A stretch of 64,000 nt of DNA. Source: Trueperaceae bacterium (GTDB lineage: Bacteria; Deinococcota; Deinococci; Deinococcales; Trueperaceae). The position numbers and the translations under genes are program-made. The stretch spans positions 266,001 through 330,000 of the forward strand of contig JAMLIB010000001.1 of assembly GCA_023954415.1 (NCBI GenBank), in the 5' to 3' direction. The notes beneath the pieces are model-generated. The model saw only the letters and a program-made list of their open reading frames with translations, did no database searches and was not told the DNA's origin. Shown here piece after piece: positions 15,975 to 24,610 of this stretch; the stretch's first letter is position 1, and each line of letters opens with the position of its first letter.

Positions 15975-18116
15975 ATGTCCAAGAACAGCACGAGCCCGGA
16001 TCCTGGGAGGGAACGCGCCTCGCCGCAGGACCCTCGGGTAGCCGACGCGCGAGCCGGTGGAGCAGAACCCGCCATGCTCGAGGCGATCAGGCGCCTGTTC
16101 GAGGGGGAGAGCTACTGCATCTCCGACCTCGCGACCGTCGGTCACCCCGTGGTGCACGCCTCCGACAAGCTGGTCGAGCTGACGGGTTACTCCTTCGAGG
16201 AGTTCCAAGGCCGCAGCCTCGGGTTCCTCATGCGCAACGATACTGACCAGGACGGTGGGCGCATGCCGGACGCCGCCACCGCCGAGGAGCCCTTCACGTC
16301 GGTCGTGCGCATCTACCGGGCGGACGGCAGCCTGCTCTGGACCGAGCAGCGCCACTACCCCGTCCACGGCGACGACGGCGCCGCCCACGTCCTGACGCTA
16401 TTCCGCGACGTCACGTCGGAAGCACACGCCGGCGGCGCGCAGGCGATGCAGCTGGAGCTCTCCGGCTCGCTCGAGGGCGACGGTCGCTTCTTCACCTACG
16501 CGCTCCTGCTGCACGACGACGGCCGCAACGAGGTCGTATGGGCGTCTGACGCTTGGCACCAGCTGACCGGCTACGCCGTCGAGCACCTCAGGTCGCAGGG
16601 CCTCAGGCGCTTCATCCATGCCGAGGACAGGGCGCAGCTCGACGAGCGCCTGCAGGGCCTGCGCGAGCAGGAGCGGCGCTCTGACCAGTACCGCCTCGTC
16701 ACTTACGGCGGGAAGGTCATGTGGGTCGAGGACTTCGCCTCCCGCCGCTGGCGCAGCGACGAGGCCGGCATCACCGCCGTCTACGGCATGGTGAAGGACA
16801 TCACCAACGCGCGGCGCGAGACGGCCAACCTGTGGCGCCTCGCGCACATCGACCCGCTCACCGGGCTGCCGAACGCCCACCTCCTCGAGGACCGCGTCCA
16901 GCAGGCGCAGTTGCACGCTCGCCGCAACGGCACCGGGATCGCCCTCGCCATCCTCGACCTCGACAACTTCCGCTTCGTGAACCAGACGTTCAGCCAGCGG
17001 CATGGCGACCGGCTCATCATGGAGGTGAGCAGGCGCCTGAGGCGCACCTTGCGGCGGACCGACACGCTCGCCCGACTGGGCGGCGACTCCTTCGCCCTCC
17101 TGCTCGGCGACCTGCCGACGCAGCGCTCCGTGCTGCCCGCGCTCGAGAAGGTCCTGGCCGCCGTGCGCGAGCCGTACGCCGACGGGAGCCTCGTGCTGCA
17201 ACTGGCGGCTAGCGTCGGCGTCGACGTCCTGCACGACGGCGCCCGCGCCGCCAGCCACATGCTCGAGCGCGCCACGGCCGCGCTCGTGCGGGCCAAGGAG
17301 ACGAACCGCGGCGGCTTCCGCTTCTACGACGACGAGGTCGACCTCGCCATGCGCTCACGCATCGCCACCGAGCGTGAGCTCAAGCGCGCCATCGCCGAGG
17401 ACCAGCTCGTCTTGCACTACCAACCGCGCGTGCAGCTCGACGACGGCAGCATCAACTCGGTCGAGGCGCTCGTGCGCTGGGTGCACCCCGTGCGCGGCCT
17501 GCTCAAGCCGGCGGATTTCGTGCCGCTCGTCGAGGAGTCGCAGTTGGGGCCGCGGCTCTTCGAGTGGGTGGTCGAGCGCGCCTGCCGCCAGGCGAAACGG
17601 TGGCAGAGCCAACGCACGCCGCGGCGCGTAGCCGTCAACGTGAGCCCGTCCGCCCTCGCGCACTGCAACCTCGCGGGCGTCGTCCAGTCCGTGCTCTCGC
17701 GCTACGACCTGCACCCCGGCCTGCTCGAGCTGGAGATCAGCGAGCGGACGGCCCACGACACCCTGGCCACGGGCTCCCCGAAGCTGGAGGAGGTGCGCGC
17801 CATGGGCGTGCAGGTGGCGCTCGACGACTTCGGCGTCGCCCACTCCTCGCTGACGCAGCTCCGTTCGCTCCCGCTCGACGGGCTCAAGATCGACCGCTCG
17901 TTCGTCGCCAAGATCGACTCGCGCACGACGAACCAGGACGTGGACCTGCTGCGCGCCATCATCGCCCTCGGCAAGAGCCTGCGCCTGCGGGTGACCGCGG
18001 AGGGGATCGAGACGAAGGAGCAGAACACGCTCCTACGCTCGTTGCACTGCGACGACGGTCAGGGCTTCCTCTTCAGCCAGCCCGTGCCGCCCGAGTACGT
18101 GATCGCGACGGCGTGA
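15975..18116 (+). CDS. PAS-PAS-GGDEF-EAL protein, probable c-di-GMP phosphodiesterase
   Basis: 713 residues. Two PAS domains (about 40-150 and 165-275, the second with a PAC-like ending before TNARRETANL) are followed by a GGDEF domain (about 290-450) and an EAL domain (about 460-710). The GGDEF signature is RLGGDSF (367-373), with Ser for Glu, so cyclase activity is doubtful. The EAL motif is intact (497-499), as are the downstream LEIS, DDFG, KIDRSF and AEGIE motifs, so c-di-GMP hydrolysis is likely. No transmembrane segment was seen, so it is a cytosolic sensor. GGAGG lies 13 bases before the ATG, a longer spacing than usual. Confidence 0.9.
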   Translation: MSKNSTSPDPGRERASPQDPRVADARAGGAEPAMLEAIRRLFEGESYCISDLATVGHPVVHASDKLVELTGYSFEEFQGRSLGFLMRNDTDQDGGRMPDAATAEEPFTSVVRIYRADGSLLWTEQRHYPVHGDDGAAHVLTLFRDVTSEAHAGGAQAMQLELSGSLEGDGRFFTYALLLHDDGRNEVVWASDAWHQLTGYAVEHLRSQGLRRFIHAEDRAQLDERLQGLREQERRSDQYRLVTYGGKVMWVEDFASRRWRSDEAGITAVYGMVKDITNARRETANLWRLAHIDPLTGLPNAHLLEDRVQQAQLHARRNGTGIALAILDLDNFRFVNQTFSQRHGDRLIMEVSRRLRRTLRRTDTLARLGGDSFALLLGDLPTQRSVLPALEKVLAAVREPYADGSLVLQLAASVGVDVLHDGARAASHMLERATAALVRAKETNRGGFRFYDDEVDLAMRSRIATERELKRAIAEDQLVLHYQPRVQLDDGSINSVEALVRWVHPVRGLLKPADFVPLVEESQLGPRLFEWVVERACRQAKRWQSQRTPRRVAVNVSPSALAHCNLAGVVQSVLSRYDLHPGLLELEISERTAHDTLATGSPKLEEVRAMGVQVALDDFGVAHSSLTQLRSLPLDGLKIDRSFVAKIDSRTTNQDVDLLRAIIALGKSLRLRVTAEGIETKEQNTLLRSLHCDDGQGFLFSQPVPPEYVIATA

Positions 18117-18134
18117 AGGTACGTCTCACCGCCT

Positions 18135-18167
18135 GTTACCGCGTGTAACCCGGGCGCCGGTTACAAT
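18135..18167 (+). promoter_or_regulatory. Promoter of the M3 peptidase gene with three GTTAC elements
   Basis: GTTAC (18135-18139), its inverted copy GTAAC (18145-18149) and a third GTTAC (18160-18164) overlap a TACAAT -10 box (18162-18167). The inverted pair lies where -35 contacts would be expected, so a repressor or activator site is plausible. Confidence 0.45.
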
Positions 18168-18231
18168 CTGTCGCTTTCGATCCTTCGGCGTGGGGGCTTT
18201 GGGCCGCGGCGCCGTCCCATAGGAGCCGCAG

Positions 18232-20268
18232 ATGACGGACAACCCTCTTCTCTCGAACGCTTTCGAGATCCCCTTCCCGGACATCCAGCCGGAGCACGTC
18301 GGGCCCGGCCTCCGCGCGGCGCTGGCCGAGGCCGAGGCCGGCCTCGCTCGGCTGCGCGCGAGCACGGCCGAGCCGACGTACGCGAACACGGTCCAGGCCC
18401 TCGACGACATCGTCGAGGGCGTCGTCAGGCCGTACGTGCTCGCGCGCCACCTCATCGGCGTGGCCACGACGCCGGAACTGCGCCAGGCGTTCAACGAGGT
18501 GCTTCCCGAGGTCAGCGGCTTCCTCGCGCGCCTCGGCACCGACCCCGAGCTCTGGCAGGCCGTGGCGCGCTACGCGGACACGCCCGAGGCCCGGCAGCTC
18601 GACGGAGTGCGGCGCAGGAACCTCCAGAAGGTCCTGGCGGAGTTCAAGCAGTCCGGCGCGAGCCTGCCCGAGGCCGAGCGCAAGCGCGCCGAGGCCTTGC
18701 GCGTCGAGCTGTCGCAGCTCACGACGAAGTTCGCAGAGAACGTGCTCGACGCCACCAACGCCTTCGAGTTGGTCGTGGCCGACGAGCGCGAGATCGCCGG
18801 CCTCCCGGAAGGTCCCAGGCGCAGGGCGCGGGCCGACGCGGAGGCGCGCGGCCGGAGCGGCTACCGCTTCACCCTCCAGGCGCCGTCCTACACGTCGTTC
18901 ATCAAGTACGTGGACGACCGGGAGCTGCGCCAGCGGATGTACGAGGCCTACAACTCCGTCGGCACCGCGGAGCCGTACGACAACCGCGGCGTCATGCGCG
19001 AGATCCTCGCCAAGCGCCGCGAGCTCGCCGTGCTGCTCGGCTACGCCGACTACGCCGACCTCCAGACCGAGGACCGCATGATCAAGAGCGGCCTGCGGGC
19101 CGCCCAGTTCGAGGAGGAGCTCGTCGCCAGGACGCGGCCGTACTTCGAGGCCGAGATGGCGGAGCTGGAGGGCTTCGCGGCGAGCGAGCTCGGCATCCCC
19201 CACCTCGAGCCGTGGGACCTGGCCTACGCGTCCGAGAAACTGCGGCTGGCGCGTTTCGACGTCGACGACGAGGCGCTCAGGCCGTACTTCTCGTTGCCGC
19301 GCGTCCTGGCCGGCCTCTTCGACCTCACGGAGAAGCTCTTCGGCGTGAAGGTGTCGCCGGTGGCCGGCGTGCCGACCTGGCACCCGGCGGTCGACGTTTA
19401 CCACCTCCACCACGAGGACGGCACGTTCCTCGGCTCGTTCTACGCCGACTGGTTCCCGCGCGAGTCGAAGCGCGACGGCGCATGGATGAACGGCCTGAAG
19501 ACGGGCGGACCGACGGCGAACGGCTTCGAGCCGCACGTCGGGATCGTGGCCGCGAACTTCACGCCCGCAGAGGATGACAAGCCGGCGCTCCTCACCCACG
19601 CCGAGGTCGAGACCGTCTTCCACGAGTTCGGCCACCTACTCCACCACGTTATGTGCCGCGTGGAGGTCAGGGCCAGGGCCAGCGCCGGAGTGCCGTGGGA
19701 CTTCATCGAGCTGCCGAGCCAGATCATGGAGAACTGGACGTGGGAGAGGGCCGCCGTCGACCTCTTCGCCGGCCACTTCGAGACGGGAGCGCCGCTGCAT
19801 GCAGAGCTGTTCGACCGGTTGGCGCGGAGCCGCAACTTCATGGGGGCCGTCGCCCAGATGCGCCAGCTCGAGTACGGCACCGTCGACCTGGCGCTGCACC
19901 GCGACTACGACCCGACCGGCGTCGAGGAGGCGCCCGATTTCGGCGAGAAGGTGATGCGGGCCTTCCACATGCGGCCCGACTTCGCTCGCGGCGGGCGCCT
20001 GGCGCGCTTCACGCACATCTTCGCCGGCGGTTACGCGGCCGGCTACTACTCGTACAAGTGGAGCGAGGTGCTCGACGCCGACGCCTTCAGCCGCTTCGCC
20101 GCCGAGGGGATCTTCAACGGGGAGACGGGCCGGCGGTTCGCCGCGACCGTCTTGGAGCGGGGCGACGCAGACGATGCCGACCAGCTCTTCCGCGACTTCA
20201 TGGGCCGCGACCCCGACCTCGACGCCCTCATCCGCCGCAGCCTCGGCGCGAACGCCGTCGGCGGTTAG
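18232..20268 (+). CDS. M3 family oligopeptidase (oligopeptidase A-like)
   Basis: 678 residues, the usual length for the M3A group. The zinc motif HEFGH (464-468) is preceded by EVETVF and followed by the ENWTW segment that supplies the third ligand region; the C-terminal substrate loop with GGYAAGYYSYKWSEV is present. The enzyme cleaves short cytosolic peptides, including signal-peptide fragments in E. coli. AGGAG at 18221-18225 sits 6 bases before the ATG. It is transcribed alone from its own promoter and converges on the DUF3810 gene. Confidence 0.93.
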   Translation: MTDNPLLSNAFEIPFPDIQPEHVGPGLRAALAEAEAGLARLRASTAEPTYANTVQALDDIVEGVVRPYVLARHLIGVATTPELRQAFNEVLPEVSGFLARLGTDPELWQAVARYADTPEARQLDGVRRRNLQKVLAEFKQSGASLPEAERKRAEALRVELSQLTTKFAENVLDATNAFELVVADEREIAGLPEGPRRRARADAEARGRSGYRFTLQAPSYTSFIKYVDDRELRQRMYEAYNSVGTAEPYDNRGVMREILAKRRELAVLLGYADYADLQTEDRMIKSGLRAAQFEEELVARTRPYFEAEMAELEGFAASELGIPHLEPWDLAYASEKLRLARFDVDDEALRPYFSLPRVLAGLFDLTEKLFGVKVSPVAGVPTWHPAVDVYHLHHEDGTFLGSFYADWFPRESKRDGAWMNGLKTGGPTANGFEPHVGIVAANFTPAEDDKPALLTHAEVETVFHEFGHLLHHVMCRVEVRARASAGVPWDFIELPSQIMENWTWERAAVDLFAGHFETGAPLHAELFDRLARSRNFMGAVAQMRQLEYGTVDLALHRDYDPTGVEEAPDFGEKVMRAFHMRPDFARGGRLARFTHIFAGGYAAGYYSYKWSEVLDADAFSRFAAEGIFNGETGRRFAATVLERGDADDADQLFRDFMGRDPDLDALIRRSLGANAVGG

Positions 20269-20315
20269 CGGCGCTGGGGCGGGCAGCGCGGCGGCGCGGG
20301 GGACGCGGTCGCGGG

Positions 20316-21581
20316 TCAGGGAGGGGCCAGGCCGCCACCGATGAGCGCCAGCGCCAGTGCCGTGCCGCCTGCGTACTCGCCAAGACCCTCGGAGCCGCCC
20401 TGGCTGCGCAGGTAGGTGGCGTAGACGGCGTCGGTGGCGCGCTGCAACGCCGGGGTGCGGTAGCGCCGCGCCGCCGCTTCCGCCGCACGCGCGTCCTGCC
20501 GGGCGCGCTCCGGCCAGGCGGCAAGGTACTCCCGCTCCTCGTCGGCGCTCGCGGCGGCGAGCAGCGAGCGGGCCAGGCTGAGCGCGGCCGCGTAGCGTAC
20601 GTCCGGGTCGTCGCACGTCAGGCCGGCCACCAGTCCGACGGCCTCCGCCTCCGCCTCCCGGGCGAAGCCCGCCGTGTGTGCGAACTCGTGCAGCGCGACG
20701 GCCAGGCCTGCGGCCGCCGGCAGGCCGGCGTCCACGTGGGGCTCGAGCAGCCAGGGCGAGACGATGCCCGCGTAGCCGCCGCGTAGGAGCGTGCCCGCCG
20801 GCAAGGTCTTGAAGCGGTCCGGCACCGCGGGCAAACCCGCGTCCGCTGCGGCGGTCGCCCGGCGCGCGCCGGGCGCCAGCGTCGCGGGTAGGAACTCGCG
20901 GCGTAGCGCGCCGGCGGTGCGCGCCACGCACCGGGCGGCGGCGGCCCCGAGCGCGGGCGGCAGGTCGGCCGCCGAGCCCGTCACCGAGCTCGCGGTGGCG
21001 CTCGTCGCCGGCTCCGACGCCGCGCCGGCCACCGGGTGGTCTTCCGCGGCGCCCGGCGCCGTGGCCGTCAGGACCGCGACCAAGCGGTACGCGAGGCTCT
21101 CGCCGCCGGCGTGCGCCACCCACGGGTCGACGGACCGACCGGCCTGGCGCTCGGCGACGGCGCTCTTCAGGTCGCTGACGCGGTAGGCGAGCCCGAACGT
21201 GAGCGGGAACGCGGTCACGAGGAGCGCCGCAGGCCACGCGAGCGCGAGCCGGAAGGGGCGCCACGGGCCATGCCGGCCCCGTCGGACGTCGCCCGTCCCT
21301 ACGCCGCTCCGCCGGCGCGAACCTCCCCCTAGACCGACCCGCCGGCGGCCGACGAGCGCTGCGAGCGCGCAGAGCGCCAGCCCCAGGAGCCAGGCCGCCA
21401 GCAGCGCTGCGGAGAGGCTCCAACCAACGCCGGCGGCGAGCCGCGCCGTGACGCGCGTTAGCCGCGGGAACCACCAGCCCATGAAGCCGGCGTCGAGCCA
21501 CGGTTGCGGCCACGGGGCGTACTGGAGCACTAGGCCGGCGGCCGCGACAGCCGCCGCGGCGACGAACGGGCGCCGGGTCAC
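20316..21581 (-). CDS. DUF3810 membrane protein, putative zinc peptidase
   Basis: 421 residues. Three hydrophobic segments lie in the first ~130 residues (about 8-28, 60-85 and 105-125). A soluble domain with ALHEFAHTAGFAREAEAEAV near residue 296 follows. HExxH plus the later Glu matches the zinc site predicted for DUF3810, a family without known function. The GTG start at 21581 overlaps the ABC-F stop by 4 bases (GTGA), so the two are translationally coupled. Longer upstream reading frames lie entirely inside the ABC-F gene and were not used. Confidence 0.75.
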   Translation of the reverse strand: MTRRPFVAAAAVAAAGLVLQYAPWPQPWLDAGFMGWWFPRLTRVTARLAAGVGWSLSAALLAAWLLGLALCALAALVGRRRVGLGGGSRRRSGVGTGDVRRGRHGPWRPFRLALAWPAALLVTAFPLTFGLAYRVSDLKSAVAERQAGRSVDPWVAHAGGESLAYRLVAVLTATAPGAAEDHPVAGAASEPATSATASSVTGSAADLPPALGAAAARCVARTAGALRREFLPATLAPGARRATAAADAGLPAVPDRFKTLPAGTLLRGGYAGIVSPWLLEPHVDAGLPAAAGLAVALHEFAHTAGFAREAEAEAVGLVAGLTCDDPDVRYAAALSLARSLLAAASADEEREYLAAWPERARQDARAAEAAARRYRTPALQRATDAVYATYLRSQGGSEGLGEYAGGTALALALIGGGLAPP

Positions 21582-24112
21582 CGCCCGCCCCCGCCGCCGG
21601 GCCGCCTTCCGCGACGGCCGGCCCGCGGCCCGCGCCGAGGGCCGGCGCGGCGTCCGGTCCGGTGTTCGTCGTGTCCGTTGCCTCGGCTGCCTCGGCGCGC
21701 GTTCCCGTGCTCCTCGCGCCACCCCTCGGCGTGGAGGAAGGCCTCCAGCCGGGCGGTATGCCAACCCTCGCCGGCGGGCCGGAGCCAGCGCGAGGCGAGG
21801 GGGAGCCGGGAGTGCGTCTGGACGGCCGAGACGCCGAGGAGCGTGAAGGCGAGACGCGCGCCGGCGTCCACCACGGCGTTCCGCGCATGCGGCACGAGGC
21901 AGGTGCCGGCCCGCTCGATCAGCTTGAGGTGCGCCACCCCGTCAGACGCGTGCGCCTCCATCCCGGCCAGGACACCGAGCGCGGTCATGGCCGCAGGCGC
22001 GAGCGGCCACGCGGCCAGCGCCGCCCCGGCAGCCTCGTCGCCGATCGTCGAACCCGCCCCGCCTCCCGTCGGGCGCTCCTCCATGAGTACGAGCGCGAGC
22101 TTGCCGTCGACCACGTCCCCGAACACGCTCAGCCCGCCCTCACGAACGCGGTGGCGTGGTGCGGGCCGCGGCGACGCGGCCTCGTAGCGGGCCACCAGCT
22201 CCTCCTCGAGGTGCCGCAGCCTGCGCCTGACGCGCTCGGCTTCCCGCTCCGTGAGGTCGACGGGGTCGGCGAGGCGTGCGAGCAGAGCGGCGCGCTCCTC
22301 CTCGAGGGGGGCCAGGTCGTCGTTCTCGCTGCGTGCGGAGCTCGTCGCGCCGCCGGTCGCTGCCGGGGCGGACGCGACCGCCCCGGCCTTGGGCGGCTCC
22401 TCGGGCGGCTCCTCGCCGGCGACCGCCGGCGCCGGCTCGCCGCGCAGGTACGCGCGCACGTCGCGGTAGCGCACGACGCGGCCGCCCTCGAGCGCCCAGG
22501 CCTCGTCCGTGAGGCGTTCGGCGAGCCGGCGATCGTGGGTCACGAGGATCAGGGCCGACCCGCCGGTTTCGAGCGCCTCGCTCAGCTGCGCCTCGAGCGC
22601 CTCTACGGCTTGCAGGTCGAGGTCGTTGCTCGGCTCGTCGAGCAGCCACAGGTCCGTGCCGTGCGCGAGCGCGAGGGCGAGCCCGGCTCGGGCGCGCTCC
22701 CCGCCCGAGAGCCGCTCCGGGGCGTGGCGCCATACGCTCGCCGTGACGCCGACGCCGGCGAGCAGCCGCGCGGCGCGCGCGGCGCCGACCGCCGCCGCGA
22801 CCTGGCCGAGGACGTCCTCCCCTTCCGCCAGACCGCGCGCCTCCTGGTCGACGAGCCGCAGTCGCAGGCCGGGGAGGTACTCGAGCTCGGCGGCGGGGCC
22901 GGCGTGCGAGAGGTCGCCCGCCAGGCAGCGCAGGAGCGTGGTCTTCCCGCTCCCGTTCGGTCCGAGGACCGCCACGCGTTGGCCCCGCCGCACCTCGAGG
23001 GTGGTGTCCTCGAGCAGCCCGGGCACGCTCAGTTGGCGCGCCGTCAGCAGCGCGGCGTTCCCGGCGCCGCGGGGGCGGCCGCCCCGTGCAGCTACCGGGC
23101 TCGTCCAGCCTCCCCGCCCCTCGTTGCCTCGAGCGGTCACGAAGCGCGCGTCCTCCCGGCTGGCCTCGGTCTGCGCGGCGGCGCGCCCACGTAGCGACGC
23201 GCCCTCCCGCTGCGCCGCCCGCCTGCGCGCCGCCGCCTTGCGGCCGAACGTGGCGAGCTCTGCCGCCATCGTCTCCAGCCGCTCGGCCTCCTTCTCCAGT
23301 TCGCGCCTGCGCTTGGCGCCCGCGCGCTCGGCCGCGTCGAGGCGCTTGCGGGCCGTCGAGTACGCGCCCTTCTCCAGCCGCAGCGTGGTCGCGCCGCCTG
23401 CCGGCACCAGGAACGCCGTGCGGTTGGTCGCGTCGTCGAGGAGCGCCCGGTCGTGGCTGATCACGACGACGGCGCCGTCGTAGGCGGCCAGGCGGCGCGT
23501 CAGCCACTCCCGCGCGGCTAGGTCGAGGTGGTTCGTCGGCTCGTCGAGCAGCAGCGTGTCGGCGGCCACGGCGAGCGCGGCCGCCAGGGCGAGCCTGCGG
23601 CGTTCGCCGGACGAGAGCTCTGCGACCGCGCGGTCCCACGTCGGCGGCGGGAAACCCAGGGCGGCGAAGAGCTCGCGCGCCCGCGCTTGCGCGGCGTAAC
23701 CGCCCCGCCGCTCGAACTCGCCGAGCAGCGCCCGGTGCCGGGCGAAGGGGTCGGCGTGCGGCTCGGCGCGCGCGCCCACCTCGGTCGCGAGGCTCGCCTC
23801 CTCGGCGCGCAGCAGCGCTTCCAGCTCCTTCACGCGTCGGACGGCCGCCGCCGCGACGGCCCCGATCGTCGCGTCGGGCGCCGTCGCCATGGCCTGCGGC
23901 AGGTAGGCGATCTCGGTGCCTGGCGCGCGCCTCACGCGGCCGGTCGTGGGCTGCAACGCGCCTGCGAGGAGGCCGAGCAGGGTGCTCTTGCCGCTCCCGT
24001 TGGGGCCGACGAGCCCGACCCGGTCGCCCGCATCGAGGCGCAGGCCGATGCCCGTGAGCAACTCGGCGCCGCCCAGATCGTAGGCGACGCCTTCCGCTCG
24101 CAGCAGCTCCAC
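21578..24112 (-). CDS. ABC-F ATPase with an unusual C-terminal extension
   Basis: 844 residues against about 520-650 for typical ABC-F proteins. Two ABC cassettes are complete: GPNGSGKST, LSSGERRR and LLLDEPTNHLD in the first; GPNGSGKTT, LSGGERAR and LLDEPSNDLD in the second; a charged linker lies between them. There are no membrane segments, as expected for a ribosome-acting translation factor or resistance protein. After a short coiled coil (about 620-660) comes an unrecognised domain (about 670-800) and a basic Gly/Arg-rich tail. The GTG start at 24112 directly abuts the TAG of an 18-codon leader reading frame. Confidence 0.88.
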   Translation of the reverse strand: MELLRAEGVAYDLGGAELLTGIGLRLDAGDRVGLVGPNGSGKSTLLGLLAGALQPTTGRVRRAPGTEIAYLPQAMATAPDATIGAVAAAAVRRVKELEALLRAEEASLATEVGARAEPHADPFARHRALLGEFERRGGYAAQARARELFAALGFPPPTWDRAVAELSSGERRRLALAAALAVAADTLLLDEPTNHLDLAAREWLTRRLAAYDGAVVVISHDRALLDDATNRTAFLVPAGGATTLRLEKGAYSTARKRLDAAERAGAKRRRELEKEAERLETMAAELATFGRKAAARRRAAQREGASLRGRAAAQTEASREDARFVTARGNEGRGGWTSPVAARGGRPRGAGNAALLTARQLSVPGLLEDTTLEVRRGQRVAVLGPNGSGKTTLLRCLAGDLSHAGPAAELEYLPGLRLRLVDQEARGLAEGEDVLGQVAAAVGAARAARLLAGVGVTASVWRHAPERLSGGERARAGLALALAHGTDLWLLDEPSNDLDLQAVEALEAQLSEALETGGSALILVTHDRRLAERLTDEAWALEGGRVVRYRDVRAYLRGEPAPAVAGEEPPEEPPKAGAVASAPAATGGATSSARSENDDLAPLEEERAALLARLADPVDLTEREAERVRRRLRHLEEELVARYEAASPRPAPRHRVREGGLSVFGDVVDGKLALVLMEERPTGGGAGSTIGDEAAGAALAAWPLAPAAMTALGVLAGMEAHASDGVAHLKLIERAGTCLVPHARNAVVDAGARLAFTLLGVSAVQTHSRLPLASRWLRPAGEGWHTARLEAFLHAEGWREEHGNARRGSRGNGHDEHRTGRRAGPRRGPRAGRRGRRPGGGGGR

Positions 24113-24169
24113 CTAGGCCCCGGCGGGCGCCGGGGGGCGCCGCGCTGAGCTGGTCACGGCAAGCTCCAT
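24113..24169 (-). CDS. Predicted 18-residue leader peptide upstream of the ABC-F gene
   Basis: ATG at 24169-24167 opens an 18-codon frame reading MELAVTSSARRPPAPAGA that ends in TAG (24115-24113), directly followed by the ABC-F GTG in the same frame. A TAAGAT -10 box ends 6 bases before the ATG, so the leader should be translated from a leaderless mRNA. The Arg-Arg-Pro-Pro stretch could slow ribosomes. Regulation of ABC-F genes by leader-peptide attenuation is well known in Firmicutes and actinobacteria. Alternative: the TAG is a sequence error and this is an N-terminal extension. Confidence 0.5.
   Translation of the reverse strand: MELAVTSSARRPPAPAGA
24118..24141 (-). promoter_or_regulatory. 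Two mutually exclusive hairpins in the ABC-F leader
   Basis: On the minus-strand transcript, GGCGCC-CCCC-GGCGCC (24141 to 24126) can form a 6-bp stem. CCCCGGC-GCCC-GCCGGGG (24135 to 24118) can form a 7-bp stem. They share bases 24126-24135, so only one can exist at a time, and the second ends 5 bases before the ABC-F start codon. This resembles attenuator geometry; no T-run is present. Confidence 0.45.
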
Positions 24170-24175
24170 CCGGCA

Positions 24176-24181
24176 ATCTTA
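24176..24181 (-). promoter_or_regulatory. Leaderless-type -10 box (TAAGAT) of the ABC-F leader
   Basis: TAAGAT is followed by TGCCGG and then the ATG of the leader peptide at 24169. Confidence 0.5.
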
Positions 24182-24209
24182 GCCGCCGCCCCACCGCGCT
24201 GAGCGAGGC

Positions 24210-24215
24210 TATGCT
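24210..24215 (+). promoter_or_regulatory. Leaderless-type -10 box (TATGCT) of the RNHCP gene
   Basis: TATGCT ends 6 bases before ATG 24222. Confidence 0.5.
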
Positions 24216-24221
24216 GCGCGC

Positions 24222-24560
24222 ATGAAGCGCTTCACGGGCGCGGGAGCCAACCAACCGTTCGTATGCCTGGAGTGCGGCGCCAGCGTGCCCCCCTTGGCGG
24301 CGGGCGGTTACCGCAACCACTGCCCGTACTGCCTACACTCCTTGCACGTCGACATCGACCCTGGCGACAGGGCCAACCCCTGTCGTGGGGTCCTCGAACC
24401 CGTCGCGGTCGAGCACAGCCAGAAGAAGGGCTGGGTGATCGTCCACCGCTGCCGCGCGTGCGGCGCCACCTCGCGCAACCGCGCGGCCCTTGACGACCCG
24501 GAGTGCCCCGACGACTTCGACCTCATCATCGCCTTGGCCAGCGGGGCCGTGCCGCTCTAG
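24222..24560 (+). CDS. RNHCP domain protein
   Basis: 112 residues, about the size of the whole domain. Cys pairs CLEC (15-18) and CPYC (34-37) and a later CRAC suggest two zinc-binding knuckles; the name-giving RNHCPYC motif is at 31-37, followed by the conserved CRGVLEPVAV and HRCRACG segments. The family has no established function; a nucleic-acid-binding role is often guessed. No Shine-Dalgarno is present and a -10 box sits 6 bases upstream, so the mRNA is predicted leaderless. It diverges from the ABC-F operon. Confidence 0.85.
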   Translation: MKRFTGAGANQPFVCLECGASVPPLAAGGYRNHCPYCLHSLHVDIDPGDRANPCRGVLEPVAVEHSQKKGWVIVHRCRACGATSRNRAALDDPECPDDFDLIIALASGAVPL

Positions 24561-24610
24561 GGCGGAGCCCGCGCGCTGGTATCCTGACCCCCGGAGGCCT
24601 CAAGCACCCC

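Noticed and set aside
22140-24320. 726-codon minus-strand frame overlapping the ABC-F gene
   Set aside because: Arg/Ala/Gly-rich shadow of the ABC-F gene in another frame with no domain.
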